DNA of 32,016 bases from Aridibacter famidurans (GTDB taxonomy: Bacteria; Acidobacteriota; Blastocatellia; Pyrinomonadales; Pyrinomonadaceae). Numbering within the stretch: the first letter of the stretch is position 1; the number at the start of each line of letters is the position of its first letter. The stretch lies in assembly GCA_024103495.1 (NCBI GenBank), contig JAGFIQ010000051.1, positions 1-32,016 on the forward strand. Direction: 5' to 3'. A program made the translations under genes and the position numbers. Positions 7,476-15,006 of the stretch are shown piece after piece. The notes under the pieces are model-generated. The model was not told the origin of the DNA, did not search any database, and was given only the letters and a program-made list of their open reading frames with translations.

Positions 7476-7505
7476 TTTCAACAACCCTTCGGGAAGTGCT
7501 AGAAT
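7476..7505 (+). promoter_or_regulatory. candidate promoter of coaBC
   Basis: TTTCAA at 7476-7481 and TAGAAT at 7500-7505 are separated by 18 bases. TGC just before the TAGAAT makes an extended -10. A start near 7512 would leave a short leader carrying GGGAGA at 7517-7522 ahead of the ATG at 7526. Confidence 0.4.
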
Positions 7506-7525
7506 TCGGCTCGAACGGGAGAACA

Positions 7526-8797
7526 ATGTCCATCGAATCGAATGACAGGCCTGTCAGGATCGGGCTAGGCGTCAGCGGAGGCATCGCGGCCTACAAAGCC
7601 GTAGAAGTGATGCGGCTTCTTCAGAAGTCAGGCTTCGACGTTCGCGTTGCGATGACGAAGCACGCAGCGGAGTTCGTGACACCGCTTACATTCCGTGCGC
7701 TTTCGGGACATTACGTTCTCGTCGACGACTACGCGCCTTCGAATCCGGACCCGATCGCTCATATCAATTTCAGCCAGGAGATCGACCTTCTTCTGATCGT
7801 TCCCGCGACCGCGAACATCATCGCGAAGTTCGCCAACGGGATCGGCGACGACTTCGTTTCATCGACGTATCTCGCTTCGAACGCGCCGGTGATGATCGCG
7901 CCGGCGATGAACACGACGATGTGGGACCATCCCGCGACGCAGAGGAACATCGCGAAGCTGAAGAACGACGGCGTGCGGTTCGTCGAGCCCGTCGCGGGCG
8001 AACTGGCGTGCCGGACCGTGGGGACCGGGAAACTAGAGGACGTGGAGAACATCGCGGCGCAGGCGCTTGCAGTTTTGGGGATCGAGGGCGGAGTTTCCGG
8101 GAAAGCCGAAGAACCGGCCGATCAGGACCTCGCCGGAGAAAGATTCCTGATCACGGTCGGGGGTACGCGCGAGCCGATCGATCCCGTGAGGTTCATATCG
8201 AACCGCTCGTCGGGAAAGATGGGCTTTGCGCTCGCGGAACGCGCGTTAGCGAGGGGCGCCGAGGTCACCGTTGTCGCGGGCAGTTTCTCTGCAGAACCCC
8301 CGCAAGGCATAAAACTGGTCAGCGCGGTCTCTGCCGGAGAGATGTTCGAGGCGGTCGATAAAGAGTTCGGGTCCGCGACCGTGTTCGTGGGCGCTGCGGC
8401 GGTTTCCGATTTCAGACCGAAAGACTCGTCAGACGCAAAGATCAAGAAGGAAGGCCGCGAAACTCTCATACTTGAGCTTGAAAGGACGCGCGACATTCTC
8501 TCGCACGTCTCGGAGAACCGCCACAAAGGCCTGATCGTCGCGGGATTCGCGGCCGAATCGGAAAAAGTCGTCGAATACGCGAAGAGCAAGCTCGAGAGAA
8601 AGGGGCTCGACCTGGTGGTCGCCAACGATATCACCCGTGAAGGCGCCGGCTTCAACACGGAAACGAACATCGCGACGATCCTCGTGAAAGGAAGGGACGC
8701 GGCGGTCGAATGCCCGCTTATGCTCAAGACGGAGCTTGCGGACCGGATCCTCGACGAGATCGCGGTCCTGCGCCAGAAGCTTGCCGCGGCTGCCTGA
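7526..8797 (+). CDS. coaBC: bifunctional phosphopantothenoylcysteine decarboxylase / phosphopantothenate-cysteine ligase
   Basis: A 423-residue Dfp-type protein catalysing two steps of coenzyme A synthesis in the cytoplasm. N-terminal flavoprotein CoaC domain: IGLGVSGGIAAYKAVEVMRLL, the substrate-binding IAPAMNTTMWDHP motif, and the flap ELACRTVGTGKLED (commonly GxLACGxxGxGR; here CRTVGTGK). C-terminal CoaB ligase domain from about residue 205: TVGGTREPIDPVRFISNRSS, GKMGFALAE, the AAAVSDFRP motif, KIKKEG, and GLDLVVANDI. Start at 7526 is chosen over 7466 because it follows GGGAGA and matches the family N-terminus. The downstream glycosylase starts 5 bases after its stop. Confidence 0.95.
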   Translation: MSIESNDRPVRIGLGVSGGIAAYKAVEVMRLLQKSGFDVRVAMTKHAAEFVTPLTFRALSGHYVLVDDYAPSNPDPIAHINFSQEIDLLLIVPATANIIAKFANGIGDDFVSSTYLASNAPVMIAPAMNTTMWDHPATQRNIAKLKNDGVRFVEPVAGELACRTVGTGKLEDVENIAAQALAVLGIEGGVSGKAEEPADQDLAGERFLITVGGTREPIDPVRFISNRSSGKMGFALAERALARGAEVTVVAGSFSAEPPQGIKLVSAVSAGEMFEAVDKEFGSATVFVGAAAVSDFRPKDSSDAKIKKEGRETLILELERTRDILSHVSENRHKGLIVAGFAAESEKVVEYAKSKLERKGLDLVVANDITREGAGFNTETNIATILVKGRDAAVECPLMLKTELADRILDEIAVLRQKLAAAA

Positions 8798-8802
8798 ACC
8801 AA

Positions 8803-9765
8803 ATGGACGAACGTACAGAGTTGATCGAGGACCTGAAGGAACAGCTCAGGTTCCTCAGGGAAATAGGCGTGGATTCGCTTTCGGCGGACCTCCCGGCCGA
8901 GGTCCGCGAACCCGAACACGAGCTCGCCCACTCCGATTTTCAGACCTATGTGCCGTCGGAAGAGGACCTCGCGCCGTCGAAGGCCTCGAAGCCCCCGGAA
9001 CCGGAAAAGAAAGCCGAAACGCCGCGCCGGAGCGAGATCCTGAGCAGCATCCGGCTGTCGGACCGAGAGGCGCGCGAACCGGCTCCGAAGGAACGAAAGG
9101 ACCGGAAGGAGGAAAAGGAATTGGAACCGGCAGGAACCGCAAGCCATATGGAAAGTGCGGCGGAAAGCCTCTTCGGAGACCTTTCGAAAGGCCTCCCCGA
9201 AAGCGACGAATCGCTTGCGGATATTCACAAGGCTATCGGCCCGGACTGTACGCGATGCAGGCTCTGCGAACAGAGAACGCAGGTCGTGAACAGCGTCGGG
9301 AATCCGAACGCAGACCTTATGTTCATTGGCGAAGCGCCGGGAGCAGACGAGGACGCGCAGGGCGAGCCGTTCGTGGGCCGCGCGGGACAGCTTCTGACGA
9401 AGATCATCGAGGCGATCGACCTGAAGCGTGAGGACGTGTTCATCGGCAACATCAACCGTTGCCGTCCGCCGGACAACCGAAGGCCGCTGGCCGATGAGGC
9501 TTCGGTCTGCAAGCCATACCTTTTGAGGGAGATCGCGGTCGTGCGGCCGAAAGTAATAGTCGTGCTCGGGAACACTGCCTGCCAGAACCTCTTGGAAACC
9601 AATACCGGAATCACAAGACTTCGAGGAAAGTTCCTCGACTACTTCGGCATAAAGGTGATGCCGACCTTCCACCCGGCGTATCTCCTGCGCGATCCGCGCA
9701 AGAAGCGCGAGGTGTGGGAAGATATGAAACTCGTCCGAAAGGCGATCACCGGATCCGCAGAATAA
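8803..9765 (+). CDS. family 4 (iron-sulfur) uracil-DNA glycosylase with long charged N-terminal extension
   Basis: A 320-residue protein. The catalytic part, from about residue 138, removes uracil from DNA. Seen: CTRCRLC with Cys149 and Cys152, and Cys220 and Cys236 completing the [4Fe-4S] set; GEAPGADEDAQGEPFVGRAGQLL at 176-198; INRCRPPDNRRP at 217-228; and HPAYLL at 290-295. Residues 1-20 form a helix (LIEDLKEQLRFLRE), and about 30-140 is a lysine/glutamate/proline-rich linker, so the protein is over 100 residues longer than minimal family members. The same long-linker form is, as I recall, frequent in related genomes. Start at 8803 lies 5 bases after the coaBC stop. Confidence 0.92.
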   Translation: MDERTELIEDLKEQLRFLREIGVDSLSADLPAEVREPEHELAHSDFQTYVPSEEDLAPSKASKPPEPEKKAETPRRSEILSSIRLSDREAREPAPKERKDRKEEKELEPAGTASHMESAAESLFGDLSKGLPESDESLADIHKAIGPDCTRCRLCEQRTQVVNSVGNPNADLMFIGEAPGADEDAQGEPFVGRAGQLLTKIIEAIDLKREDVFIGNINRCRPPDNRRPLADEASVCKPYLLREIAVVRPKVIVVLGNTACQNLLETNTGITRLRGKFLDYFGIKVMPTFHPAYLLRDPRKKREVWEDMKLVRKAITGSAE

Positions 9766-9771
9766 TTCGCA

Positions 9772-10305
9772 ATGCCTCCCAAGATCATATCGACAGAGAA
9801 GATCGCCTCCTGCGACCTGTTCGACGTCACGCGGTCAAAGATCGCGGAGAACGGAGTCGAATACAGCCGCGATATCGTCGTCCATCCCGGAAGCGCCGTG
9901 ATCGTCCCGTATTTTGAGGACGGCACGATCGCCCTCGTAAGCCAGTACCGCCACGCGGCGGGCAAAGAACTGCTGGAACTCCCTGCGGGAAGCCTGGAGG
10001 ACGGAGAGACCGCGCTCGTATGCGCGGCGCGGGAGATTCGCGAAGAGGTCGGGTTTTCGGCAGAGAAGCTAGAAAAACTCACCGAATTCTTCGTTTCGCC
10101 GGGCTTTCTGACCGAGACGATGGCTGTTTTCCTCGCCACGGGGCTTACCCACGACCCCCTCGAAGGCGACGCGGATGAATTCATCGATATCCGCCGATTC
10201 CCGCTCGCTGACGCTGCCGAAATGGCCCGCCGGAACGCGTTCTCGGACGCGAAGACGATGCTCGGGATCCTGTTCGCCGAAATGCGCCTCCGTGAAGGCG
10301 TTTAG
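9772..10305 (+). CDS. Nudix hydrolase, ADP-ribose pyrophosphatase-like
   Basis: A 177-residue hydrolase expected to cleave nucleoside-diphosphate-linked compounds such as ADP-ribose to AMP and sugar phosphate with Mg2+. Seen: the Nudix box from G73 to F95, with GSLEDGE, then the seven-residue spacer and REIREEVGF, matching Gx5Ex7REUxEExGU. Upstream, [19 protein letters not shown] (about 56-73) is typical of the ADP-ribose pyrophosphatase branch, as are the downstream [11 protein letters not shown] and DEFIDI segments. It starts 6 bases after the glycosylase stop, so coaBC, glycosylase and this gene probably share a transcript. Confidence 0.92.
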   Translation: MPPKIISTEKIASCDLFDVTRSKIAENGVEYSRDIVVHPGSAVIVPYFEDGTIALVSQYRHAAGKELLELPAGSLEDGETALVCAAREIREEVGFSAEKLEKLTEFFVSPGFLTETMAVFLATGLTHDPLEGDADEFIDIRRFPLADAAEMARRNAFSDAKTMLGILFAEMRLREGV

Positions 10306-10319
10306 GGCCTTTTTGCGGC

Positions 10320-10348
10320 TTGACGCTCCCCAACCGTTTGGATATCCT
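10320..10348 (+). promoter_or_regulatory. strong candidate promoter of rplM-rpsI
   Basis: TTGACG at 10320-10325 and TATCCT at 10343-10348 are exactly 17 bases apart. The predicted start lies near 10355, giving a leader of about 39 bases before the rplM ATG. This is the best sigma-70-like pair in the window. Confidence 0.6.
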
Positions 10349-10393
10349 ATCAGTTCGCATTTTGGCGAAGATTTCTTACAAAGAGCAACTGTT

Positions 10394-10837
10394 ATGAGTA
10401 CTTATTTCCCGAGCGGAAAGGACCTCGCGGACAACCGGAAGTGGTTCATCGTCGATGCGAAGGACAAGACGGTGGGGCGCATCTCGACTGAGATCGCGCG
10501 CGTTCTGATGGGCAAGAACAAGCCCGACTGGACGCCGTTCCTTGATATGGGCGACCACGTCGTCGTCGTCAACGCCCGGCACGCGAAATTCAAGGGCGCG
10601 AAAGGCGAGCAGAAGAACTACTACAGGCACTCGGGTTACCCCGGCGGCCTGAAGACCATCTCGGTCGAGAAGATGTTCGAGGACCATCCCGAGCGCGTGA
10701 TCGAATTCGCGGTCAAGAGGATGCTTCCGAAGACCAAGCTCGGCAAGGCGATGTTCAAGAAATTGAAGGTTTACGCGGACGCAGAGCATCCGCACGCGTC
10801 GCAGAAGCCGGAGCCTTTGGAGATCGAGTCCATCTAG
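10394..10837 (+). CDS. rplM: 50S ribosomal protein L13
   Basis: A 147-residue protein of normal family length. Seen: [25 protein letters not shown] at the N-terminus, [18 protein letters not shown], the [10 protein letters not shown] motif, and [12 protein letters not shown] with a C-terminal [17 protein letters not shown]13 is an early assembly protein of the large subunit. The ATG at 10394 was chosen by homology; the frame is open further upstream only by chance. rpsI follows after 34 bases, the near-universal L13-S9 pair. No clear Shine-Dalgarno sequence is present. Confidence 0.98.
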   Translation: MSTYFPSGKDLADNRKWFIVDAKDKTVGRISTEIARVLMGKNKPDWTPFLDMGDHVVVVNARHAKFKGAKGEQKNYYRHSGYPGGLKTISVEKMFEDHPERVIEFAVKRMLPKTKLGKAMFKKLKVYADAEHPHASQKPEPLEIESI

Positions 10838-10871
10838 GCGCCCGCGGCGGTATTGATACTTTTCAAAGAAT

Positions 10872-11264
10872 ATGGCAGACACACAGTATTACGGCACCGG
10901 AAGAAGGAAGACGTCCGTCGCAAGGGTTTACCTGCGCCCCGGAAAGGGCGAGATCAAGGTCAACAGGCGCGAGTTCGATGACTATTTCCCGAATGAAGCT
11001 CTCAGGATGATCATCAGGCAGCCCCTGGCGCTGACGGAGAACGTCGAGTCTTTCGACATCCTCGTTAACGTCGGCGGCGGCGGCATCTCGGGACAGGCGG
11101 GAGCCGTCCGTCACGGGATTACAAGGGCGCTTCTCGAGTTCAACAGCGACCTTCGTCCGACGCTCAAGAAAGCGGGCCTTATCACAAGGGATCCCCGCAA
11201 GAAAGAGCGCAAGAAGTACGGACAGAAAGGCGCGCGAGCCCGGTTCCAGTTCTCGAAACGTTAA
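10872..11264 (+). CDS. rpsI: 30S ribosomal protein S9
   Basis: A 130-residue protein of normal length. Seen: [23 protein letters not shown] at the N-terminus, [24 protein letters not shown] in the middle, and the basic tail ending [12 protein letters not shown] that reaches the P-site tRNA. It follows rplM and shares its promoter. The leader is A/T-rich without a recognisable ribosome binding site. It is followed by a 117-base spacer with two strong hairpins before rpsB. Confidence 0.98.
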   Translation: MADTQYYGTGRRKTSVARVYLRPGKGEIKVNRREFDDYFPNEALRMIIRQPLALTENVESFDILVNVGGGGISGQAGAVRHGITRALLEFNSDLRPTLKKAGLITRDPRKKERKKYGQKGARARFQFSKR

Positions 11265-11277
11265 TTTTTTCTTTACG

Positions 11278-11350
11278 CGGCGGCATTCCTTCCCGGGAAG
11301 GCCGCCGTATTCCATCGGCACCGGCAATTGGTTGAACCGCGCCGGCGCCG
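11278..11350 (+). promoter_or_regulatory. double-hairpin rpsB leader, candidate S2 autoregulatory RNA
   Basis: Hairpin I: outer arms CGGCGG (11278-11283) and CCGCCG (11302-11307) enclose the perfect palindrome CCTTCCC-GGGAAGG (11288-11301), with CATT bulged on one side. Hairpin II: arms CGGCaCCGGC (11316-11325) and GCCGGcGCCG (11341-11350) pair except for one A/C mismatch, and the loop contains GGTT-G-AACC. Neither is followed by a T-tract on the plus strand, so terminators are unlikely. Position directly before rpsB suggests a ribosomal-protein leader. Confidence 0.45.
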
Positions 11351-11381
11351 AGTACAAAAACCAATAAGGAGATCCGTTATC

Positions 11382-12440
11382 TTGGCAACAGTAACCATGA
11401 AAGAACTCCTCGAGGCAGGAGTTCACTTTGGCCACCAGGTTAGGCGCTGGAACCCGAAAATGAAGGATTACATTTTCGGCGAGCGCAACGGCATTTACAT
11501 AATCGACCTTCAGAAGACGCAGAAGCTTTTCAGGGACGCACTGACGTATGTTCAGGAGTTCGTCACGGAGAAGCCGAAAGCGAAGATCCTCTTCGTAGGT
11601 ACCAAGCGCCAGGCTCAGGACGCGATCGTGGAAGAGGCGCAGCGCTGTGAGCAGTATTACGTCAACAACCGCTGGCTGGGCGGCTTGATGACAAACTTCA
11701 AGACGGTCCAGAACTCGATCCGCCGTTTGAAGGATATAGAGGCGATGGCCGAGGACGGCCGGGCCGAGAAGCTTACGAAGAAGGAACGTCTCGGGCTCGA
11801 TCGCGAGCACGAGAAGCTTATGAAGAACCTCTCGGGCATTAAGGACATGAACGGCCTGCCGGACCTTCTGTTCGTGATCGACGTTCGCAAGGAAGAGATC
11901 GCTGTGACGGAAGCGAACAAGCTCGGTATCCCCGTTGTGGCTGTCGTCGATACCAATTGTTCGCCGGATGGGGTCGATTACGTCATTCCGGGAAATGACG
12001 ACGCGCTTCGCGCGATCAGGCTCTTCACTTCAAGGGTCGCCGACGCGATCATAGAAGGCCGCAACCTCGCGACGGAAGGCGTTAGCGAGTTCACCGAATC
12101 TGAAGACTCGGAAGAGTCTGCTGAGGCGACGACCGAGGAGCCGAAGGCTGAAGAAGCAAAGGCCGAAGAGCCCAAGGCTGAAGAAGCGAAGGCCGAGGAG
12201 CCCAAGGCTGAAGAAGCAAAGGCCGAAGAGCCCAAGGCTGAAGAAGCGAAGGCCGAGGAGCCCAAGGCTGAAGAAGCGAAGGCCGAGGAGCCCAAGGCTG
12301 AAGAAGCAAAGGCCGAGGAGCCGAAGGCTGAGGAAGCGAAGGCCGAAGAGCCCAAGGCTGAGGAAGCAAAGGCCGAGGAGCCGAAGCCTGAAGCCGCCGA
12401 AGGCGCCGCGGAGGAAAAGACCGAAGCCTCTGCAAGTTAA
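11382..12440 (+). CDS. rpsB: 30S ribosomal protein S2 with repetitive acidic C-terminal tail
   Basis: A 352-residue protein; typical S2 is about 240. The core starts [18 protein letters not shown] after a TTG start codon at 11382. AAGGAG stands at 11366-11371 and the start corresponds to the usual MATVSM start of S2. Other seen motifs: [44 protein letters not shown] and [27 protein letters not shown]. From about residue 240 a low-complexity tail of some 110 residues follows, mostly the 10-residue unit [10 protein letters not shown] in eight copies, then a short acidic/alanine end. The tail is encoded by near-identical 30-base repeats. S2 bridges the small-subunit head and body; a solvent-exposed tail is tolerable. 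tsf follows. Confidence 0.96.
   Translation: MATVTMKELLEAGVHFGHQVRRWNPKMKDYIFGERNGIYIIDLQKTQKLFRDALTYVQEFVTEKPKAKILFVGTKRQAQDAIVEEAQRCEQYYVNNRWLGGLMTNFKTVQNSIRRLKDIEAMAEDGRAEKLTKKERLGLDREHEKLMKNLSGIKDMNGLPDLLFVIDVRKEEIAVTEANKLGIPVVAVVDTNCSPDGVDYVIPGNDDALRAIRLFTSRVADAIIEGRNLATEGVSEFTESEDSEESAEATTEEPKAEEAKAEEPKAEEAKAEEPKAEEAKAEEPKAEEAKAEEPKAEEAKAEEPKAEEAKAEEPKAEEAKAEEPKAEEAKAEEPKPEAAEGAAEEKTEASAS
12151..12390 (+). repeat. eight-copy 30-bp tandem repeat inside rpsB
   Basis: Eight 30-base units, in frame, encode [10 protein letters not shown]. The 60 bases at 12151-12210 are identical to 12211-12270; remaining units differ only at a few wobble positions. A partial unit precedes at about 12133-12150. 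The pattern implies recent slippage or unequal exchange, including a two-unit step. Confidence 0.93.
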
Positions 12441-12461
12441 GAAATCCTTTTAGGAATTCCG

Positions 12462-12507
12462 GCGTAGCTCTTAACGATTGATTATCAAACGGGCTACGCT
12501 TTTTTTT
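12462..12507 (+). terminator. rho-independent terminator/attenuator between rpsB and tsf
   Basis: GCGTAGC at 12462-12468 pairs with GCTACGC at 12493-12499 and is followed by eight Ts. The loop is a long 24 bases. Its place between rpsB and tsf suggests partial attenuation that lets S2 and EF-Ts be made at different levels. Confidence 0.65.
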
Positions 12508-12540
12508 CGGTAATTTATTTGATTATATTGGAGTCACGTT

Positions 12541-13206
12541 ATGGCAGAGATTACAGCAAGCATGATCAAGGACCTGCGCGAAAAGACCGGCGCGGGAATG
12601 GTCGACTGCAAGACCGCCCTCGTCGAAGCGGGCGGCGACGTCGAGAAGGCGATCGAGATCCTTCGCAAAAAGGGAATGGCAACGGCGAGCAAGAAGTCGG
12701 GCCGCGTCGCGGCTGAAGGCGCGGTCGGATCTTACATCCACATGGGCGGAAAGGTAGGTGTTCTTGTCGAGATCAACTGCGAAAGCGACTTCGTGTCGCG
12801 CGGAGACGAGTTTCAGCAGCTGGTAAAGGACGTCGCTATGCACATCGCAGCCGCCGATCCCAGGTATGTGAGGCGAGAAGAGGTTCCGCAGGAAGAGATC
12901 GCAAAGGAAAGGCAGATCCTGCTTGAACAGCTCAAAAACGACGAAAAGAACGCCAGCAAGCCCGACGAGGTGCTCGAGAAGATCATCGACGGCAGGCTGA
13001 ACAAGTTCTTCGAGGAGATCGTCCTGGTCGAACAGCCCTTTATCAAGGACCCTTCAAAGACGATCGGAGACCTTGTGACCGAGAAGATCGCCTCCATCAA
13101 GGAGAACATCACGGTCCGCCGCTTCACGCGATATAAAATGGGCGAGGGGATCGAAAAGAAACAGGACGACTTCGCGGCTGAGGTAGCCTCGATGGTCGGC
13201 AACTAG
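12541..13206 (+). CDS. tsf: translation elongation factor Ts
   Basis: A 221-residue nucleotide exchange factor for EF-Tu, of the shorter type (E. coli 283). Seen: the N-terminal UBA-like domain [38 protein letters not shown], then [11 protein letters not shown], and the EF-Tu contact [12 protein letters not shown] (commonly TDFVARN/TDFVAK). A single dimerisation/core domain with one coiled-coil stretch ([16 protein letters not shown]) ends in [20 protein letters not shown] at 12541 is preceded by GGAG. It is separated from rpsB by a terminator-like hairpin and from pyrH by another. Confidence 0.97.
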   Translation: MAEITASMIKDLREKTGAGMVDCKTALVEAGGDVEKAIEILRKKGMATASKKSGRVAAEGAVGSYIHMGGKVGVLVEINCESDFVSRGDEFQQLVKDVAMHIAAADPRYVRREEVPQEEIAKERQILLEQLKNDEKNASKPDEVLEKIIDGRLNKFFEEIVLVEQPFIKDPSKTIGDLVTEKIASIKENITVRRFTRYKMGEGIEKKQDDFAAEVASMVGN

Positions 13207-13221
13207 TTCATTTCATTGCAA

Positions 13222-13248
13222 GGCGGGACACTTCGTTCCCGCCTTTTT
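13222..13248 (+). terminator. terminator hairpin directly before pyrH
   Basis: GGCGGGA at 13222-13228 pairs with TCCCGCC at 13237-13243, followed by five Ts and a T-rich run. The pyrH ATG begins only 13 bases after the stem, so the T-tract occupies the place of a ribosome binding site. Confidence 0.75.
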
Positions 13249-13255
13249 CTTGCTT

Positions 13256-13996
13256 ATGAAACCGGCATACAATCGCGTCCTCCTAAAGCTCTCCGGCGAA
13301 GCCCTTATGGGCGGCGAGAGCTACGGCATCGATACAAAGGTGGCCAAGTCGCTCGCGGAAGAGATTAAGGCCGTTTACGAGCTGGGCGTAGAGGTCGCGA
13401 TAGTCGTCGGCGGCGGAAACATCTTCAGGGGAGTTTCGGCGTCGGCGGGAACGATGGACCGTGCAAGCGCCGACTATATAGGGATGCTGGCAACGGTGAT
13501 GAACGCCGTGGTCCTGCAGGACGCGCTTGAGAAATGCGATGTTTACACGCGGGTTCTTTCGGCGATCGACATTCCGCAGCTCGCGGAGCCTTTCATACGG
13601 CGCAGGGCGATCCGGCATCTCGAGAAAGGGCGTGTGGTGATCTTTGCCGCGGGCACCGGCAATCCGTATTTCACGACCGATTCAGCTGCTGCTCTCAGAG
13701 CGCTGGAGATCCGCGCGGAGGTGATAATGAAGGCGACGAAGGTCGACGGCGTTTACTCGGACGACCCCGTCAGCAACGCCGACGCCGAGCGGTTCGACAG
13801 GATCTCTTACCAGGAAGTCCTCGAGAGGAGGCTTAGGGTGATGGACTCTTCCGCCATCTCGCTTTGCATGGATAACAACCTGCCTATAATGGTCTTTAAT
13901 ATGAGAACCGAGGGCAATGTCCTCAGGGCGGTCGGCGGCGACACTTCGATCGGAACGCTCGTGACCGCGGAGGGCGCCTCGCAATCGGCAAACTAG
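13256..13996 (+). CDS. pyrH: UMP kinase (uridylate kinase)
   Basis: A 246-residue amino-acid-kinase-fold enzyme that phosphorylates UMP to UDP, supplying pyrimidine nucleotides. Seen: [14 protein letters not shown] at 7-20, [13 protein letters not shown] at about 46-58, [47 protein letters not shown] and [21 protein letters not shown]. All active-site motifs look intact. ATG at 13256 is chosen; a TTG at 13250 is in frame but lies in the terminator T-tract. No Shine-Dalgarno sequence exists because the tsf terminator abuts the start. tsf-pyrH-frr is the conserved bacterial order. Confidence 0.97.
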   Translation: MKPAYNRVLLKLSGEALMGGESYGIDTKVAKSLAEEIKAVYELGVEVAIVVGGGNIFRGVSASAGTMDRASADYIGMLATVMNAVVLQDALEKCDVYTRVLSAIDIPQLAEPFIRRRAIRHLEKGRVVIFAAGTGNPYFTTDSAAALRALEIRAEVIMKATKVDGVYSDDPVSNADAERFDRISYQEVLERRLRVMDSSAISLCMDNNLPIMVFNMRTEGNVLRAVGGDTSIGTLVTAEGASQSAN

Positions 13997-14017
13997 GCGA
14001 TAAAAACAGACAAAGCT

Positions 14018-14578
14018 ATGGGAATCAACGTCGTTATCAACGAAACGAAACCGAAGATGGCCGCGGTCATCGACGATCTTCACAGAAAACTGGCCGCCGT
14101 GCGGACCGGCCGCGCGAGCACGAGCATACTGGACAACATCGTGGTGGATTACTATGGAACACCCACGCCTTTGAACCAGATGGCGTCGGTGAACATCCCG
14201 GAGCCGCAGATGCTCACGATCCAGCCTTGGGATACGTCGCAGATCGACTCGATCGAGAAGGCGATCAACACAGCGAACCTCGGGATAAACCCCTCGAACG
14301 ACGGCAAGGTGATCAGGCTTCCGATCCCGCCTCTGAATGAAGAGCGAAGGCAGCAACTCGCGAAGCAGGTCCACGAGATCGCGGAAGAGCACAAGATCGC
14401 GATCCGGAACATACGCCAGCATTCGAACAACGAGCTGAAGAAACAGCTTTCGGACAAGGAGATCTCGGAGGACAACGAGCGTATCGGGCTCGACGAGGTC
14501 CAGAAGCTAACGAACGAATACGTGGGAAAGATCGACGAGCTCGCGAAGAAGAAGGAAGAAGAGATCCTGAAGGTCTGA
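14018..14578 (+). CDS. frr: ribosome recycling factor
   Basis: A 186-residue protein of normal length that, with EF-G, splits post-termination ribosomes. Seen: [24 protein letters not shown] at the start, [30 protein letters not shown] in domain [33 protein letters not shown] in the hinge region, and the C-terminal helix [21 protein letters not shown]. It starts 21 bases after pyrH without an obvious ribosome binding site. A strong terminator follows, closing the translation cluster. Confidence 0.98.
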   Translation: MGINVVINETKPKMAAVIDDLHRKLAAVRTGRASTSILDNIVVDYYGTPTPLNQMASVNIPEPQMLTIQPWDTSQIDSIEKAINTANLGINPSNDGKVIRLPIPPLNEERRQQLAKQVHEIAEEHKIAIRNIRQHSNNELKKQLSDKEISEDNERIGLDEVQKLTNEYVGKIDELAKKKEEEILKV

Positions 14579-14600
14579 TCTTGATCTTATGGAATCGCCG

Positions 14601-14630
14601 AAACGCCCCGTTGAATCAGCGGGGCGTTTT
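14601..14630 (+). terminator. rho-independent terminator after frr
   Basis: AAACGCCCCG (14601-14610) pairs perfectly with CGGGGCGTTT (14620-14629) around a 9-base loop and ends in a T-run. It closes the rplM-to-frr plus-strand block. Confidence 0.85.
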
Positions 14631-14726
14631 CACATTCTCATACTCATTACCGTTTAGAGCAACGCTTTGTGAACTCTGCGGTCGCGCGGAAGCTGTCGAT
14701 ATGTGAACGCGAGAGGCATGAATGCC

Positions 14727-14822
14727 GCCGCTACGCGGCTCAGGATCATAGGGGCCGCCCGACCGTGGGCTGCGCGCTGACGCGCTTGCCCACGGCTAAA
14801 CGCAGGCCGTCGCTTCGCGACG
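14727..14822. repeat. three-hairpin composite repeat, copy B
   Basis: Hairpin 1 GCCGC-TAC-GCGGC (14727-14739) is followed by TCAGGAT. Hairpin 2 CCGTGGGC (14763-14770) pairs with GCCCACGG (14788-14795), has a GC-rich inner loop and is followed by CTAA. Hairpin 3 is CGTCGC-TTC-GCGACG (14808-14822). Order and linkers match 2910-2998, but stems differ on both arms together. Confidence 0.75.
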
Positions 14823-14860
14823 CACGAGTCTCCGGTCTCCCGTCTTGTGTCTCCTTTTAT

Positions 14861-14909
14861 GCCCGTCGCTTGCGCTCCGGGTTCCGATTTACGCCCGTCG
14901 CTTGCGCTC
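14861..14909. repeat. 30-bp dispersed repeat, copy B, plus a truncated tandem copy
   Basis: 14861-14890 is identical over 30 bases to 3145-3174. A second, shorter copy of its first 17 bases (GCCCGTCGCTTGCGCTC) follows immediately at 14893-14909. Confidence 0.9.
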
Positions 14910-14935
14910 AGATTACCCTTCGAATCCACGAACCA

Positions 14936-14970
14936 TAAAAAATCGGGCGAATGCATTTCGCATCCGCCCG
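14936..14970 (-). terminator. rho-independent terminator of the TonB-receptor gene
   Basis: On the minus strand CGGGCGGATGC pairs with GCATTCGCCCG (14944-14954 and 14960-14970, one G-T wobble) and is followed by ATTTTTTA (14936-14943). Confidence 0.85.
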
Positions 14971-15006
14971 TTCCCAATTCACTTAAGGAAGGAGGTACGT
15001 TGAGCC

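Larger units (their letters stand above)
14579..15006. repeat. repeat-rich intergenic region between convergent genes (copy B)
   Basis: 428 bases between frr and the receptor gene with no credible gene. It contains the frr terminator, an unassigned stretch at about 14640-14726, the second three-hairpin module (14727-14822), the second copy of the 30-base repeat (14861-14890), a truncated third copy (14893-14909), and the minus-strand receptor terminator (14936-14970). It is organised like 2724-3201, which also lies between converging genes. Confidence 0.8.

Noticed and set aside
7400..7526. N-terminal extension of the small isoprenoid-operon gene up to 7526
   Set aside because: The added 51 residues are unlike a conserved N-terminus and would overlap the coaBC promoter and start; ATG at 7373 is more plausible.
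8122..9672. 516-codon minus-strand open frame antisense to coaBC and the uracil-DNA glycosylase
   Set aside because: Both sense genes have full family motifs; the antisense frame shows no recognisable domain and is a by-product of codon bias in GC-rich genes.
12151..12390. CRISPR-like array in the regularly spaced 30-base repeats
   Set aside because: Units are contiguous without spacers, in frame and coding within rpsB.
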